DNA of 64,000 nt from Anniella stebbinsi (Eukaryota; Chordata; Lepidosauria; Squamata; Anniellidae), in the NCBI GenBank assembly GCA_029215795.1, contig JARDYH010000003.1, positions 100,658,609 to 100,722,608 of the forward strand, read 5' to 3'. The notes beneath the pieces are model-generated. The model worked only from the letters and a program-made list of their open reading frames with translations, was not told the origin of the DNA and made no database searches. Below are positions 1 to 11,850 of this stretch, one piece after another. Within the stretch, counting starts at the first letter, position 1, and every line of letters begins with the position of its first letter. The translations under genes and the position numbers were made by a program.

Positions 1-616
1 GATGCATCAAAGAACCTGTATTCAATGTTAGTCCTATTTAGACTAGACCCATTCATTTATATGGGTCTAGTCTTACTAGGACTACTATTGGATACTACCC
101 ATAGTCTTTGTCAAAAAGAAATCTGGGAACTGCACCTGGGTAATGATTATCACACTCTGAATGCTATTACCATCCAGAATTACTATCCACTTACAATACT
201 GTTGCAGTATTTACCAAATTAGGGAAATACAACTTGAGATACACTAAAAAAAGATGAACAGCCACCAGATGTGGTGAACAAGAGTGGGAGTCCAGCAAGC
301 GGCTCACAGTGTGGGCAGCGGTAAGTTCAGCCATTCCTCGTCTCCACATACGGTTGCAAATGCTTGACCAAAGGGTGGTCAGTGGTGTTTTTTCCCTTTG
401 AAATATGATGGCCATTACCTGCTGAAAATATCCATATTGTTTGGAAGCTGAAAAACTCATCTAGTTTGAAAGTGACCAAAGCCATTTTAACAGCAAACTG
501 ATCAAAGAGGAAATTGCATTTTGACCCAGCCCTTACTGATGTCAATCTATATGCTCAAAAATAATTATATATGCCAATTAGTGAACACGTTACTTGCATT
601 ATGAAGATACACATAC
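1..616. other. TSPAN9 intron, left edge
   Basis: Minus-strand intron that follows the exon at 617-700; its donor reads GTATGT at 616-611. The terminal tetraspanin exon of roughly 23 codons was looked for here on the minus strand and not found, so it should lie outside the window. I see no other feature in this stretch. Confidence 0.6.
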
Positions 617-700
617 CTGCATTATCAGGATACACATTCCAACTGTCCCAAGAATATGTTTATTATCATCAAACCACATCTTGACTTTTTCATAGCACCC
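617..700 (-). CDS. TSPAN9: Tetraspanin-9 coding exon (end of EC2 into TM4)
   Basis: The minus strand encodes 28 codons beginning GCYEKVKMWFDDNK and ending MCILIMQ. The exon is preceded by a TTTTTTCAG acceptor and followed by GTATGT. Exon length (84 bp) and phase 0 fit the tetraspanin exon that closes the large extracellular loop with its last cysteine and starts the fourth membrane segment. TSPAN9 is a four-pass plasma-membrane protein that organises tetraspanin-enriched microdomains, for example on platelets. The exon joins in frame to 10708-10845, whose last codon is Thr, giving Thr-Gly-Cys as in the family. The intron between them is about 10 kb and holds the L1 and L2 described below. The other close candidate is TSPAN4, but the motifs fit TSPAN9 better. 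Confidence 0.9.
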
Positions 701-1149
701 CTGAAAAAAATGTTTGTTTGTTTGTTTAAAAAAAATAACTTTGATTACAAACACGGTAGGAAGTATACTAAAAAAGAGTAGAATTCACAAAATTCATACA
801 GATTTTTAATCAGCTTAATCATGATTATAAAATATTGATCCTTTTTGGCTACTCATTTTCAAATAAGAATTCTGTTTCATTCACAAATATAAAAGTTAAC
901 ATTCAGGACACAAATTCGATTGAATAATTCTATTGAAAAAGCAATTTGGAAAGTCATATGACCCTTAATGTCATACACAGTTGCTGGAATCATAAACACA
1001 GTTGTACATTTAGACGGGTATACACTGATATGGATATACATTTACACAAACAAAATGCACATTTGCACACCTATTCATGTGCACATCATTTTTTACTGCA
1101 GGGATGGGGAACATCTGGCTTTTGAAGGGTCCTCACCTGACCCCCAATT
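701..1149. other. TSPAN9 intron, AT-rich
   Basis: Intronic sequence with no gene, RNA or recognisable repeat. It starts with the polypyrimidine tract (on the minus strand) of the exon at 617-700. Confidence 0.5.
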
Positions 1150-1676
1150 TCTCCCCTAGTTCCTGCCACCTGCCCCCAGGTCCTACCCCCAGCTGAAAAA
1201 TCTACCATGCTGCATTTAAGCTTTTTTTAAAACCCTCCATTAGTGCCAATGAAGGCTTTTAAAAAGTCTAACGAAAGCACAGGGAGCATTTTCAAAGATG
1301 GTTTGCTGCTACCTAGGACCAACTCTCTCCTCCTGAACAGCTGTGACCCCCCTTTGTGAAATTACCGCTCCATCTACTGTAAGTGGTGCCAATGCAGGCT
1401 ATTTTAATTGCAGTGCGAGAGGCATATTTTAAAGAGTGCTTCTGCACAGGAGGGGAGGGCTAACCGTCCTCTCCCCAATGCTGTGATCCTATTCAAAAAA
1501 CATCCCTCCCCCACTGAAATCAGGCTTTAAAAAGCCTGTTTTATCAGAACTCTGGTTTTTGGGTTTTTTAAATGATTTTTTAAATATAGTGTTTTTATTG
1601 TTTTATCCTATTTGTTGTTCACCACTCTGAAATCTTTGGCTGTGGAGTGTTATATAAATATAGTAAACAAATAAAT
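1150..1676 (+). repeat. Unclassified interspersed repeat with LINE-like tail
   Basis: A stretch rich in C/T blocks and short A/T runs. It ends at about 1590-1676 in a sequence resembling the 3' tails of the L2-type elements elsewhere in the window: a short GC-paired element, then ATATAAATATAGTAAACAAATAAAT. No coding capacity seen. The left boundary is a guess. Confidence 0.35.
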
Positions 1677-4549
1677 GTAGGGGGATTTTTAAGAGGGAGG
1701 AGTGGTGTGCTATATTTAAGGAGGGATTTTTTTGAATATAGTAATAAAAATTCGAAGATGCTGGCCAGGTCCACTCAGTCAGAAAAGGCTAAGAATATGA
1801 TAGGGACAATTAGAGATAAGACAGGGAAAAGTTGTAATTCAATGAAGGATAAATTAAATATATTTCAGGAATTTTATAGAGAATTATATACATCAGATAT
1901 GAGTCCACAGTTTAAGGTATTGGAATATGTAGAGAGGAACTGGAAAATAAGATTACAGAGGCAAGATAGGGATTATATGGAAGGATTGGTTACTGAGAAA
2001 GAAATAGAAGGAATTATTGATAAATTAAAAGGAGGGAAATCTCTGGGAATGGATGGTTTGGGGCCGGAATATTATAAGATTTTTAGAGGAATTTTAATAC
2101 CAAGATTAAAAAAATTATTTAACAGTATAATAGAAAGAGGAAAGACCCCGCCATCGTGGGATCATTCTTTGATTATATTAATCCCAAAACCAGGAAAGGA
2201 TTTGACGAATCCAGCATCTTATAGACCAATATCTTTAATAAATCAAGACTCAACATTTTTTACGGCAATAATGGCAAAAAGAATGGGCACGTTTATAAAT
2301 AAATATATTAGAAAAGATCAATGTGGATTTATTTCAGGAAGGCAAATGCCTAATCTAATTGGAAGAGTTTTAAATATAATTAATATTATTTTAAAAAGGA
2401 ATTTAAAAGCAGGTTTGTTAGCATTGAATATATTCAAAGCCTTTGATTGCGTGGAATGGCCAGCACTTAAAACAATTTTAAAAACATTTGGGCTTGGAGA
2501 TAAATTTATGGGAGTAATTGATCAGCTGTATAAAAATAATAAAGCTGAAATAATGGTTAATGATGGGTTAACGCAACAGATTACACTAGCTCGAGGAACT
2601 AGACAAGGATGTCCACTTTCACTGATCTTATTTGCAATAGTGATAGAAATTTTGGCAAATGTTATAAGGGAGGATGTAAGATTGAAGAGGATAGGAGGGA
2701 AGGAGAAGATCAAAATGAATATGTTTGCAGATGATACATTATTGACATTAGAAGAACCCCTGGAGAGTGGGGAGGTGGTTAAGAAGCATTTGAGAGAATT
2801 TGGGGAAATTACTGGTTTACAAGTTAATTGGGGGAAGTCAGAAATGATGTTATTTAATTATAACAAGGAGGAGTTGGAGGAGTGTAAAGTTAAGTTAGGT
2901 CTTAGGCTTAAAAATATAGTACATTATTTAGGAGTTAATATTGCAAAAGATTTAGATAGGTTAGAGGAAATTAATTTTGCAAGTTTGAAAAAACAGGTAG
3001 GGGAAAAGTTAGAGGTATATAGAAAATTAAAACATTCTTGGTTTGGTAGAATAGCGGTTATTAAAATGAAGATATTACCTAAGATTAATTTTTTGTTTAG
3101 AATGCTGCCGATTAAAATATCGGAAGTAGAGTTAAAGAGCTGGCAAAATATGATTAATGCTTATTGCAATGGAGATAAGAGAGCTAGGATTAATAAAGGG
3201 TTATGGTATAAGACACAAAAGAAAGGAGGTTTGGGACTTCCAAATATAAAGAATTATTATATTGCTAATCAGTTAAGATATGTCATAAATAGTATATTAG
3301 GGGAGGAAGATTTAGAATGGTTAGAAACGCAAACAGGGGAACTAGATTTTAAATTGCAACATATTTTTTTAATTAAAATTCAAAAGAAAGATTTGAGGGG
3401 ACTGGACAACCCGTTACTGAAAAATATTTTAGAGATCTAGGAGAAAGTTAAAGGAAAGTTAATACCAGGAGACTCTCCACTCGCCCCAGTGGTAGTAGTG
3501 GGAAACTTCCCAAGGACTTTAAAAGTAGAGTTGGAAGGGAGTCTGAAGGATCAGGGAATTATTAAGTTAAGGAACTGGATGGAAAGAATGATAGATAAGG
3601 AGCATAAGATAGCTTGGTTCAAATGTTTACAATTGGAAAAATGGACACAGGAATGGAAAATGGAAAATAAGAAATGTAGAAATAATACAAGATTTGAAGA
3701 TTTAATTGAATTAAGAGGAAGGAAGGAAGAAACTAAAATTAAAAAAGGTTTGACCAGCGAGATATACAAAATATTGATAGAGGAAGATGATTATCAGGAC
3801 TCTCTTAAAATTATTAAAAAGATTTGGGAAGACGATGTAAAGGAACAAATTAATGAACATAACTGGGGGAGGATATGGGATGCAAGAATGTTAAAGCTGT
3901 TGTCAATTAGAATTAAGGAGAATTATTATAAGACAGTATGGAGATGGTATTTAACACCGGTAAGATTTCATCAGATAGATAAAAAAGTGTCTAAGAATTG
4001 TTGGAGGAGATGTCAGGAGGTTGGAACTTACTTTCATATGTGGTGGAGCTGTGAATATGTACAAAAAAATTGGGAAGGGGTGTTCAAAGAAATAAGTGAA
4101 ATAATTGGAAGTAAACTGGAATTAAGCCCAAAGCTGGCTCTACTAGCAATATGGGATAAAGGAAATGAGAATATAAGTAAGAGAGAACTGATAAACAACC
4201 TCCTGCCTCCTGTCAGAATGATTGCTAAAAATTGGAAAGGGCAAGGGATATATACTATAGAAGAATGGTATAAAGAAATATGGGATATGGCACTTAATGA
4301 TAAGCTGACATGTAAAATGAAAATAAAGAGGGGAATGTCCAGTAAGAATGATTTTGGAGAAATATGGAGCCCCTTTTTGGAATATGTATTAAGAACGGGG
4401 AAGGGGCAAATACCTTCGGAAGAGTCTTTACAATTTTGGAAAGAGGAATAATGAATAATTGAAGGTCTCCTGGGGGGAGGGGTGCACGGGGGGTATGTGG
4501 GTTATGTATTGTGTTTTATGTTGTTTTATGTTGTATTATGTTGAAAAAA
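1677..4549 (+). mobile_element. L1 LINE, 5'-truncated
   Basis: The copy carries the reverse transcriptase and C-terminal part of L1 ORF2, a short 3' region rich in TTATGTTGT, and a short A-run at about 4542-4548. The endonuclease, ORF1 and 5' UTR are missing, as expected from incomplete target-primed reverse transcription. It abuts the L2 at 4551 on the same strand. I found no convincing target duplication, so the left edge is approximate. Confidence 0.85.
1734..4451 (+). pseudogene. L1 ORF2 remnant: reverse transcriptase and Cys-rich C terminus
   Basis: One reading frame runs from 1734 to 4451, broken only by an in-frame TAG at 3438-3440. RT landmarks in order: NPASYRPISLIN at about 2209, QCGFISGRQ at about 2320, motif A NIFKAFD at 2427-2447, TRQGCPLS at about 2600, and motif C FADD at 2724-2735. 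The catalytic Asp of motif A is Asn here (codon 2427-2429), so this copy cannot polymerise even without the stop. The C-terminal Cys-x3-Cys-x7-His-x4-Cys motif of L1 ORF2 is intact at 3999-4052. With one stop in about 900 codons this is a fairly young copy. It lies inside a TSPAN9 intron, antisense to the gene. Confidence 0.9.
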
Positions 4550-4550
4550 A

Positions 4551-5798
4551 ATATTGCAGTGGTTCCGCTCCTACTTGGTGGGTCGGCTCCAGAAGGTGGT
4601 GCTTGGGGAACATTGCTCGGCCCCGTGGATTCTCCAGTATGGGGTTCCACAGGGGTCAGTTTTGTCCCCCATGCTGTTCAATATCTACATGAAACCGTTG
4701 AGTGCAGTCATCCGGAGTTTTGGAGCGCGTTGTCATCAGTACGCTGATGACACGCAGCTCTATTTCTCCTTTTCATCTTCATCAGGTGAGGCTGTGGATG
4801 TGCTGAACCAGTGCCTGGCTGTGACAATGGACTGGATGAGGGCTAATAAACTGAAACTCAATCCAGACAAGACTGAGACGCTGTTAGTGGGTGGTTCCGC
4901 TGACTGGATGGAGGGTGTTCAACCTGTTCTGGATGGGGTTGCACTCCCCTTGAAGGAGCGGGTTCGTAGCTTGGGGGTTCTCCTAGAACCATCTCTGTCA
5001 CTTGAGGCGCAGGTGGCCTCAGTGGCACGGAGTGCCTTCTACCAACTTCGGTTGGTGGCCCAGCTACGTCCCTATCTGGACAGGGATAACCTGGCTTCAG
5101 TTGTCCATGCTCTGGTAACCTCCAAGTTAGATTACTGCAATGCACTCTACGTGGGGCTGCCTTTGAAGGTGGTTCGGAAGCTGCAGCTTGTGCAAAATGC
5201 AGCGGCCAGATTGATAACTGGAACCAGTAGGTTCGAACATATAAGACCTACTCTGGCCCGCTTGCATTGGCTGCCTGTATGTTTCCGAGCCCGGTTCAAG
5301 GTGCTGGTTTTAACCTATAAAGCCTTACACGGCTTGGGACCACAATACCTGATGGAACGCCTTTCCCGACATGAACCTACCCGAACACTACGTTCAACAT
5401 CTAAGGCCCTCCTCTGAGTGCCTCCTCCGAGGGAGGCTCGGAGGTCAGCAACAAGAGAGAGGGCCTTCTCTGTGGTGGCTCCCCAATTGTGGAACGATCT
5501 CCCCGACGAGGCCCGCCTGGCGCCAACATTGTTATCTTTTCGGCGCCAGGTCAAGACTTTCCTCTTCTCTCAGGCATTTGGCAATACCTGAGGAGCCTGG
5601 GTTTGTTTTGTTTTGTTTTTGTAGTTTTTGAAGTGTTGATGTGGTTTTTAAATGTATAGATTGTGTGTATGTTGTATGTTTTTGCTGTTTTAATTTTTGT
5701 ATATTGTTTTTAATTGTTTTTAATCCTATGTAAACCGCCCAGAGAGCTTCGGCTATGGGGCGGTATACAAATGTAATAATGAATAAATAAATAAATTT
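4551..5798 (+). mobile_element. L2-type LINE, 5'-truncated
   Basis: It begins at the RT segment QWFRSYL and ends with the 3' hairpin ACCGCCC...GGGCGGT at about 5735-5767, followed by an AATAAATAAATAAAT tail. The same 3' end recurs at 10.1 kb (plus) and 57.8 kb (minus), and a divergent form at 27.9 kb (minus), so this is a multi-copy family. It directly follows the L1 tail. Confidence 0.85.
4554..5591 (+). pseudogene. L2 reverse transcriptase C-terminal half
   Basis: The frame is open from 4554 except for a TGA at 5415-5417, where the related copies suggest an Arg codon. CGA to TGA is the expected CpG decay. It resumes in the same frame and stops at 5589-5591. Landmarks are GVPQGSVLSP, YADD at 4740-4751 (both catalytic Asp present), WMRANKLKLNPDKTETLLVG, and the thumb region through SKLDYCNALYVGLP and LHWLPV. 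This fits the CR1/L2 superfamily, L2 branch, which needs only RT and the 3' hairpin for retrotransposition. The endonuclease half is missing. Confidence 0.85.
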
Positions 5799-5823
5799 TA
5801 AAAAAGGAGTGGTGTGGGTATGT

Positions 5824-5826
<3 letters not shown>

Positions 5827-5855
<29 letters not shown>
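5827..5855 (+). repeat. (AG)n microsatellite
   Basis: Uninterrupted AG dinucleotide run of about 14 units, just after the L2 tail. Confidence 0.9.
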
Positions 5856-5859
<4 letters not shown>

Positions 5860-5865
5860 GAGCAT

Positions 5866-6115
5866 TTCTACAAGAGGCTTTCATTGCATGGTCATGATTG
5901 GCCGCTCACGGCTTTTTGAAGGTTCTTTACATGACATTATCAACTTCCAGAGTGTTTCCCACACTTTTTGAGCTTCATCCCGCTTTTTAAAAGATTGGAG
6001 ATACACTGAAATAAAAGTTAATGCAGCATATCTGCAGTGTAGAGCTATAATACAGCCACTAGATGGTGGTGTTTCATTAAACATATAGAGCATTGCTGAG
6101 AAAGGAAGTTTTCAA
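5866..6115 (+). repeat. Unclassified repeat family A, copy 1
   Basis: About 250 bp clearly related to 10365-10620. Shared blocks include CTCATGATTG/GTCATGATTG near the start, a TTTACATGACA block in the middle and a CACTAGATGG or reverse-complement block near the end. No coding capacity. The near-terminal block at 6056-6069 (CCACTAGATGGTGG) resembles a CTCF core site. The two copies show it in opposite orientation. Confidence 0.55.
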
Positions 6116-6470
6116 TTGAAAGTATGTGTCCATGAGCCCATCATAAACCCACAAAGAAACCAGAAGAAAGCCCTGGTAAAGATACGGGTTTTTAGCCTTG
6201 TGTGGTGAAGCCCCATGTGTAAATAGGGGCTGGATAATTTTGAAATTGGAAGAAGGCTTCAGATTCGAGGTTTGGTGACTAAAATGTCTAAATCAATAAA
6301 AGAGCAGGAAAGGGGCCTTTGACAATTTTCCTCTTGTTCCTTCCTCTTACAAGCCCATCCAGACTTGTGCAACTAATTGCTTAGCTGAGTAAATCATTTA
6401 CCTACAGGTCATCCTCTGGGGCAAACTGGTGAGTGAACAATGCTGTTATACATATTAAAAGAAAGCTTTA

Positions 6471-6559
6471 GGCAGCAATCCTATACACAGTTAGCTGGGA
6501 ATAAGTCCTATTGAACTCAGTGGGGCTTACTTTTGAGTAGACAAGCATAGGGTTGCACT
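6471..6559. repeat. Short palindromic MITE
   Basis: An imperfect inverted repeat of about 88 bp. The left arm begins GCAATCCTATACACAGTTAG and the right arm ends GCATAGGGTTGCAC. Partial or divergent copies occur at 52222-52290, 54500-54606 and 62999-63070, so this is an abundant short family. Confidence 0.65.
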
Positions 6560-7879
6560 ACTGGCTTATCTGTGCACTTAATAGCCATACTGGGTGGTAT
6601 TGTTTCTTAATAAAAAGGGGGGGGATAAAGTTAGACTAAAGACTAGAATCACCTTCAGCTTCCAGCCTAGTGGGGCAGATGCTGCCTGCCCCCCCCCCCA
6701 AAAAAGGCCTGCTGCTGCTTGACCGCCACCACTGACCTGCCAGCAGCCCTTCCATAACCATCCTATGAGAATGAGATGCTGGCTTGGCTGATGGAAGCCC
6801 CACTCTTTTTAGGCACTGCCATTCATTACTGACATCGCCTGCAGGTGCTGGAAAGCTGGGCAAAGCAGGGGACTCAGGAGGAGTTGGTTGGGAAGGAGGA
6901 GGTGTGCAAGGCCAGCTGGGAAACTCAGAGGAGGCAAGGAGTTAGGAGGGCAGGCTGTTGAACTGCTTTCATTCGGAGGACCTGAGACTCCCTTTCTGGG
7001 CTAGGAGTAGGTGCTTGACAGAAGTGAGGGTGTAAAATGATCCTCCAAAGGGAAGATGGGTCCTTCTTGGTGTCTGGTAGGTCACTTATGTTCACATCAA
7101 GAAATAATTTTTAAATGTTCTGCTCAACAAAAGTGCCTGTGACAAGCCTGCTTCTTAGGTTAATCTGGTTTATCATTAGGTTTTCAGGAACCACATATAC
7201 AGCTAAGAAAGGGTTAACTGTGGGCAGGAGAAGGCCTGTGTGTGATTGGCTGTTTTGGTTCTACCTGGGGAGAGAGGGTAAGTGAATGATGTAGCATGAG
7301 TCTTTTTCCGTTTTGACAGCTAGTTTTGAGGGCAGAGGGGTTTGGAGTTTGGCAAGGCATCATCTTAGTTTTGAGGGAGGATTTAGAGGGGTAGTGAGGC
7401 AGGCTTAGGCTAATTATTAATCATTTATCAAATAATAACATCTGTAACACTGAAACAGCATCTTGTGCATAATACACTTTTATTTTGTTTTGCTGAGCTA
7501 AATCCATGTGCCAGCTAGGTCTTCGTTTACGCTACTGCATACATTAGCACTTAACAGCCAGCACCCACTTCCCCAAACTAGAAATTATAGTAACAGTGAT
7601 AAATTTGATGCATATGGTGTTAATTGTTGCTGGATAGAAAGTTAGCTAAGTCAGCGTGTACAGCTGATTTGGTAGTGATCTCCCACTCCTTAGGCTTATT
7701 ATCCTAGACGTGAAGGGATAACGGGGGAAAGCCTGGGTAAACGAGAGTTGTGCCCTTAGAAATAATTGTAGAAATTCAAGATTTTAATTGTGACTGAGCA
7801 CCAGCTTGTTCATCCCTAAACAAAAGGTAGTGAAGTCCCTGCACTTTCTAACTCAAATGTTCATTAGTGTGAAATGTGT
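6560..7879. other. TSPAN9 intron, no feature seen
   Basis: No gene, RNA or confident repeat. A C/G run lies inside the 6.6-6.7 kb stretch and short purine-rich blocks follow. Confidence 0.4.
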
Positions 7880-7897
7880 CCCCCCCCCCCCCCCCCC
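7880..7897 (+). repeat. poly-C homopolymer
   Basis: Eighteen consecutive C residues, a likely length-polymorphic site and a place where the assembly may be unreliable. Confidence 0.9.
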
Positions 7898-8164
7898 GGC
7901 AACTTTTAAACAATAGCCCTGCTGTAGTGGAAATGCAGAAGACCATTGTCCTTTCAAGAAGCTACTGGTTAACAACAATTGCTTCTTTCATGCTGAGGTT
8001 TCCTGTTGGATCTGTGCCCTTTTAAGTAGGCAGTTATGCTTCTGTTTCTTACTATTGCTCAGAGTTAGCTATCTTTCCAAGATAGTACAACCCAAGAGGT
8101 TATCATTTACTTTTAGATAGTCCTTGGCTAGTTTTCAACAACTGCTTCTTCTTGGTAAGATGTT

Positions 8165-8284
8165 TTTAAGATGTTTTAATGATGTATTTTCTCTTGTTTT
8201 AAATTTTTTTTAACTGTTTGTGATTCTTGTATTTTATATTGTTGTTGTTCCCTGCTTCGATCCGGAGGGAGAGACGGGTTATAC

Positions 8285-8318
<34 letters not shown>

Positions 8319-8320
8319 GT
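8165..8320 (+). mobile_element. L2-type 3' end with (TAA)n tail
   Basis: The fragment contains the hairpin seen in the L2 copy at the right edge of the window: a GCTTCGATCC stem, then GGAGGGAGAGACGGGTT. An ATAATAATA run to 8320 follows. Only the 3' UTR is present, so this is a very short 5' truncation. Tails of the same type lie at 41590-41733, 57470-57567 and 63073-63160 (minus). Confidence 0.75.
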
Positions 8321-9990
8321 GGTAACACACCTGCCTCTGCAAATTCCAATGTAAATGTGGTTCAGTATCTGTATAATTGCATAATATCTGCATAATATCT
8401 GATAGCCCTTTGGTGTAGTTCATGCTGAATACTGGCTGAATACTGAATACTGCTGAGATAAGGGTTTATAACAACTCAGTCGTGTTGTCCAGGGGTATTA
8501 TGCTCCTGTAGAGGATTGGGCACGTGCTAAGAGACGGAAACTTACAGCAGTCCTTGCAGCCTAATCTGAGCCCCATTGAGGGTCAAAATTGGGGCTGAGG
8601 CTGGGTTAGTTTCTCAATGGAAAAAACACACACATAAAACATACCTCAGGTTGTAGCAAAGGTCAATTGACTTAAACTGCTCCTTCAGAACGTCTCTCAG
8701 ACCAAATCCAGCATTCAACTGCATGCAAGAAGCCTCATGCTCCAATAACTTGCATGCATACAGGGTGTGTTTCAAATGCTCCACACACCAGTTAAATTTT
8801 GCACACCAAGGATCAAGGAATCCTGCTAACTTTTGTTTCCTGAGTGGACATCTGCTGTCCAATCACACGTACAGTAAAAACTTGACTTTCTCATTGATTT
8901 ATAAAAGTATCTCTCACTTTTAGCTGGGGGTGGGGGGGGAGTGTGGACTAAAGAGGTCTACTGAAATCAGAAATTGAAGTATGTGTTGTGTCTTTATATC
9001 TCTGTGGGAAGAGACAGGATGATAGGAAGGAGAGCAGATGAAAAGGGAAAACAATCTGAAAAAGAGGAGAAAGGAGGAGGGATAGCAGGGAAGAGAAGGA
9101 GATTTACATTTGTACAAAAGTAGTTGTAGCGCTTTATATCAATAGTACAAAGCTTTTCAGTTAGTTTGAGTAAGTAGCAAGCAAAGATTTCCACAAATCA
9201 ATGTTTGGAAAAATGCCTAAAAGAAAAAAAAACCTAAAGGTCAACTTTATCTGTGAAATTGGTGCTTAATGCATCTTATTAAAAGAGCATGGGCAGCTCT
9301 TTAAGTTAAGGCGAACTGCAAAAAAAAGTTTTGCCATTTTAAGCTTTAAAATTCTACTGCTTATACAAATGACATATATTTTGCTAATAACTTGGTATCC
9401 ATGATCTATCTGATTAGGTTTACAATTGTGCAAAATTTCAAACTGATCTGATGAAAAATTGCCACAGGTACAACAAGTTTTAAAATGCTGAAAATTGTCA
9501 CATCTATACCTTTTTCTCCAAGCTTTAGTTCAGCATATCATATATTTCTTCAAATTTTGGTGAAAACTACTGGAGTGTTGCGGAGGTGTGCATTTCATTG
9601 GTTTGGTAAAATTCTGAGCAGCGGTTCAAAAGCTATTACGTTTTTTTCTGCACCATGAAAGCCTGTTGCAAAAACCGCTGGCAAAATTATGTCAGCCATG
9701 TCAGTTCCACTCTGAAGCTAGAATGTTGCCAGTACTCCAGTGGTTTCTATTGGCATTCTGTTACAAAGGGCTTCTACGTAAAAGGCCTATTCTTTTAGTT
9801 TTGGAATCTGCCCTCACAAGGTGAGAGTACTCATTACTACATGGATTGGAACTGTAGCAGTAGGGTGGGTGTGTAGGGAGACATTCCCCCCATGGCATTC
9901 AGTTGAAAGGTAAATTGCAGGCATAAGACAAAGTGTTAATGTCTCCCAGGCATTTTAACAGCTCAAATTGAGGTTTTGATTGACATTGTG
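8321..9990. other. TSPAN9 intron, no feature seen
   Basis: No confident gene or repeat. Several short open frames overlap on both strands without family signatures or codon-like structure. Confidence 0.4.
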
Positions 9991-10170
9991 GCCAGGCTTA
10001 ACAGTTAAAATGTTTTAAAGTGTTTTAATGACAGCTGTTTTATGTTTATGGTTTTAAATTTTGTATATTGTCTTTTTAATGCTCAATCTTTTTAATTTTT
10101 ATAAACCGCCCAGAGAGCTTCGGCTATGGGGCGGTATATAAGTGTAATAAATAATAAATAATAATAATAC
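9991..10170 (+). mobile_element. L2 3' end fragment
   Basis: Runs through the hairpin TAAACCGCCCAGAGAGCTTC...GGGCGGTATA to a TAATAAATAATAAT tail. It has the same 3' terminus as the L2 at 4551-5798, so it is a second copy of that family reduced to its 3' UTR. Confidence 0.8.
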
Positions 10171-10364
10171 TCACCACTCTAGGGACCTGATCCATATGAG
10201 GCCCCATGAGTTGACATTTGGGAGGGGGAACAACCATCCCCAGCTACATCTTTAAAGTAATATGCAGTTTGACCCTCAGAGAATTTGGGATGGATGCGAT
10301 GGAATGCACAGGTGGCAGAACAGAAGCAGAAATGCCCTGCAAGGGCTTTGACCATTGCTCTTAC

Positions 10365-10620
10365 CCTCTATGAGCAAAAGCTTTTGTGGTGCGCTCATGA
10401 TTGCTCACTCATGGTAGTTTGCAGGTCCTTTACATGACAACATCATCCTCCAGAGGTTCTCCCATGCTTTGCAACCATTATCACAAGCTTTTTAAATCGA
10501 GGAAAATGCAGACTTTTTCTGAATGGTGTTATATTTATAGTATGTAATTGAACAATTCTGCTATATCACAGCACCATCTAGTGGCTGTATAAGAAGGCAG
10601 AGAAAGAACCCCCACAAAAA
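10365..10620 (+). repeat. Unclassified repeat family A, copy 2
   Basis: Related to 5866-6115 in the same orientation over most of its length. Its terminal block GCACCATCTAGTGG (10571-10584) is the reverse complement of the corresponding block in copy 1. It ends about 90 bp from a TSPAN9 exon. Confidence 0.55.
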
Positions 10621-10707
10621 AGCACATGTAAAAGAGCCGATCTGCTCCCCCAAAGTCCACAAAACCTGCTAAAATAAAAAGTCAGATTATATGTAAGCTA
10701 GTATTAC

Positions 10708-10845
10708 CGTTTTCCACACTAAACTCGTATTGGTAGAATTCTGACCACAGTCTTGGGAATTTTCCATGCAGCATCTGTCAGGGACAGTTTTGTCACCCAG
10801 TACTGGGTACCAGTCTTTGTAATCAGTAACCCCACAGCAGTGCAT
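10708..10845 (-). CDS. TSPAN9: Tetraspanin-9 coding exon (large extracellular loop, CCG motif)
   Basis: The minus strand encodes 46 codons starting MHCCGVTDYKDWYPVLG and ending SLVWKT. It carries the two cysteine signatures of the tetraspanin EC2 loop, Cys-Cys-Gly and Arg-Cys-Cys, plus a further Cys. NSTNTS contains possible N-glycosylation sequons. The acceptor is TCATAG and the donor G|GTAATA. The exon is two codons longer than human TSPAN9 near the C-terminal end of the variable region, as I recall that protein. With the other exons this predicts about the usual full-length size. Phase 0 at both ends. Confidence 0.9.
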
Positions 10846-10910
10846 CTATGAGACAGGGACAAAAAGAGACCTTATGCAGCCTGGAACTGAAAGATGCTAA
10901 GATCATCATA

Positions 10911-11435
10911 ATACAGAATCACAGAATTGGAAGGGACCTTAGAAATTCTCTAGTCCAACCTGTGCTCAATGCAGGCTCTGCAACACAGGGTGCATCTACG
11001 GCATCCCTGATAGAGGGTGATCCAATCTCTGCTTCAATGCTTTCAATGAAGAAGAGCCCCCACCTCTCGAGGCAATCTATTGTGCTTCTGACCAGCTCCC
11101 ACTGATACCCTGCAATTTCTACATATTGGTTCTAGTTCTGCTCTTGGGAGCAACAGAAAACAAGTCTTCTGCATAACAGCCTTTCAAATATTTGAAGATC
11201 ATCATCATGCATCTTCTCCAGGCTAAACATGCCAGCTATTTAAACCTTTCCTCATAGAACTTGGCTTCCAGACCCCCTCACCATTCTGATTGCCAACTTG
11301 GCACAGTCCTTCTTAAAATGGAGCACCTAGAACGAGAGACAGTTCTACTAATGGTACAGAATAGAATAGAACTGTTCTGTGATCTGGACACTCTGCGCTT
11401 CTGTTATTGCAGCCCAAGATTGTATTAGAGTTATT
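10911..11435 (-). mobile_element. CR1 LINE 3' fragment, old
   Basis: The minus-strand copy ends in the CR1 3' signature, seen on the plus strand as AGAATCACAGAATTGGAAGG. It reads through the reverse complement of the CR1 C-terminal region (LFSLEK block near 11220) with many substitutions, so it is older than the other CR1 copies. It lies 65 bp from the TSPAN9 exon. Confidence 0.8.
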
Positions 11436-11748
11436 CATTTGTTTTATTATCTCATTATTAGACATTAATTTGAAAAATGGCTGTATTATTTAAAAAATCC
11501 TTGGACACTAAGTGAATATTTGCAGATAATTAGGGTCCTGAAATATAACCCCTGTATGCTTTAAACTCAGAATATCATTTGTCACCAATTTTAGATCATT
11601 CCACCTATTTATTAACATCTGTATATTAATATTGTGCTATGGATGGCACATACCAGGATCATCCAGCATACTGATGAGACATGACAATTATTAACACGTG
11701 CAGAAGGAATTTGTGTCATTTTACAAAGAAATATGCCAATGTCTTTAC

Positions 11749-11850
11749 CTCTGCTTGAATGATATTCCAGGCATTCTTCAGTCCAACATTATTGTCTGTG
11801 TTGTAAAGCTTGAGACCTTCTTTCAAATCCTGTTTTGCATTTTCATTAAC
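11749..11850 (-). CDS. TSPAN9: Tetraspanin-9 coding exon (start of EC2)
   Basis: 34 codons from VNENAKQDLKEGL to NAWNIIQAE, phase 0. The acceptor is AAACAG and the donor GAG|GTAAAG. This is the helix A/B part of the large extracellular loop that precedes the CCG motif. The next exon at 10708-10845 continues it directly. Confidence 0.92.
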
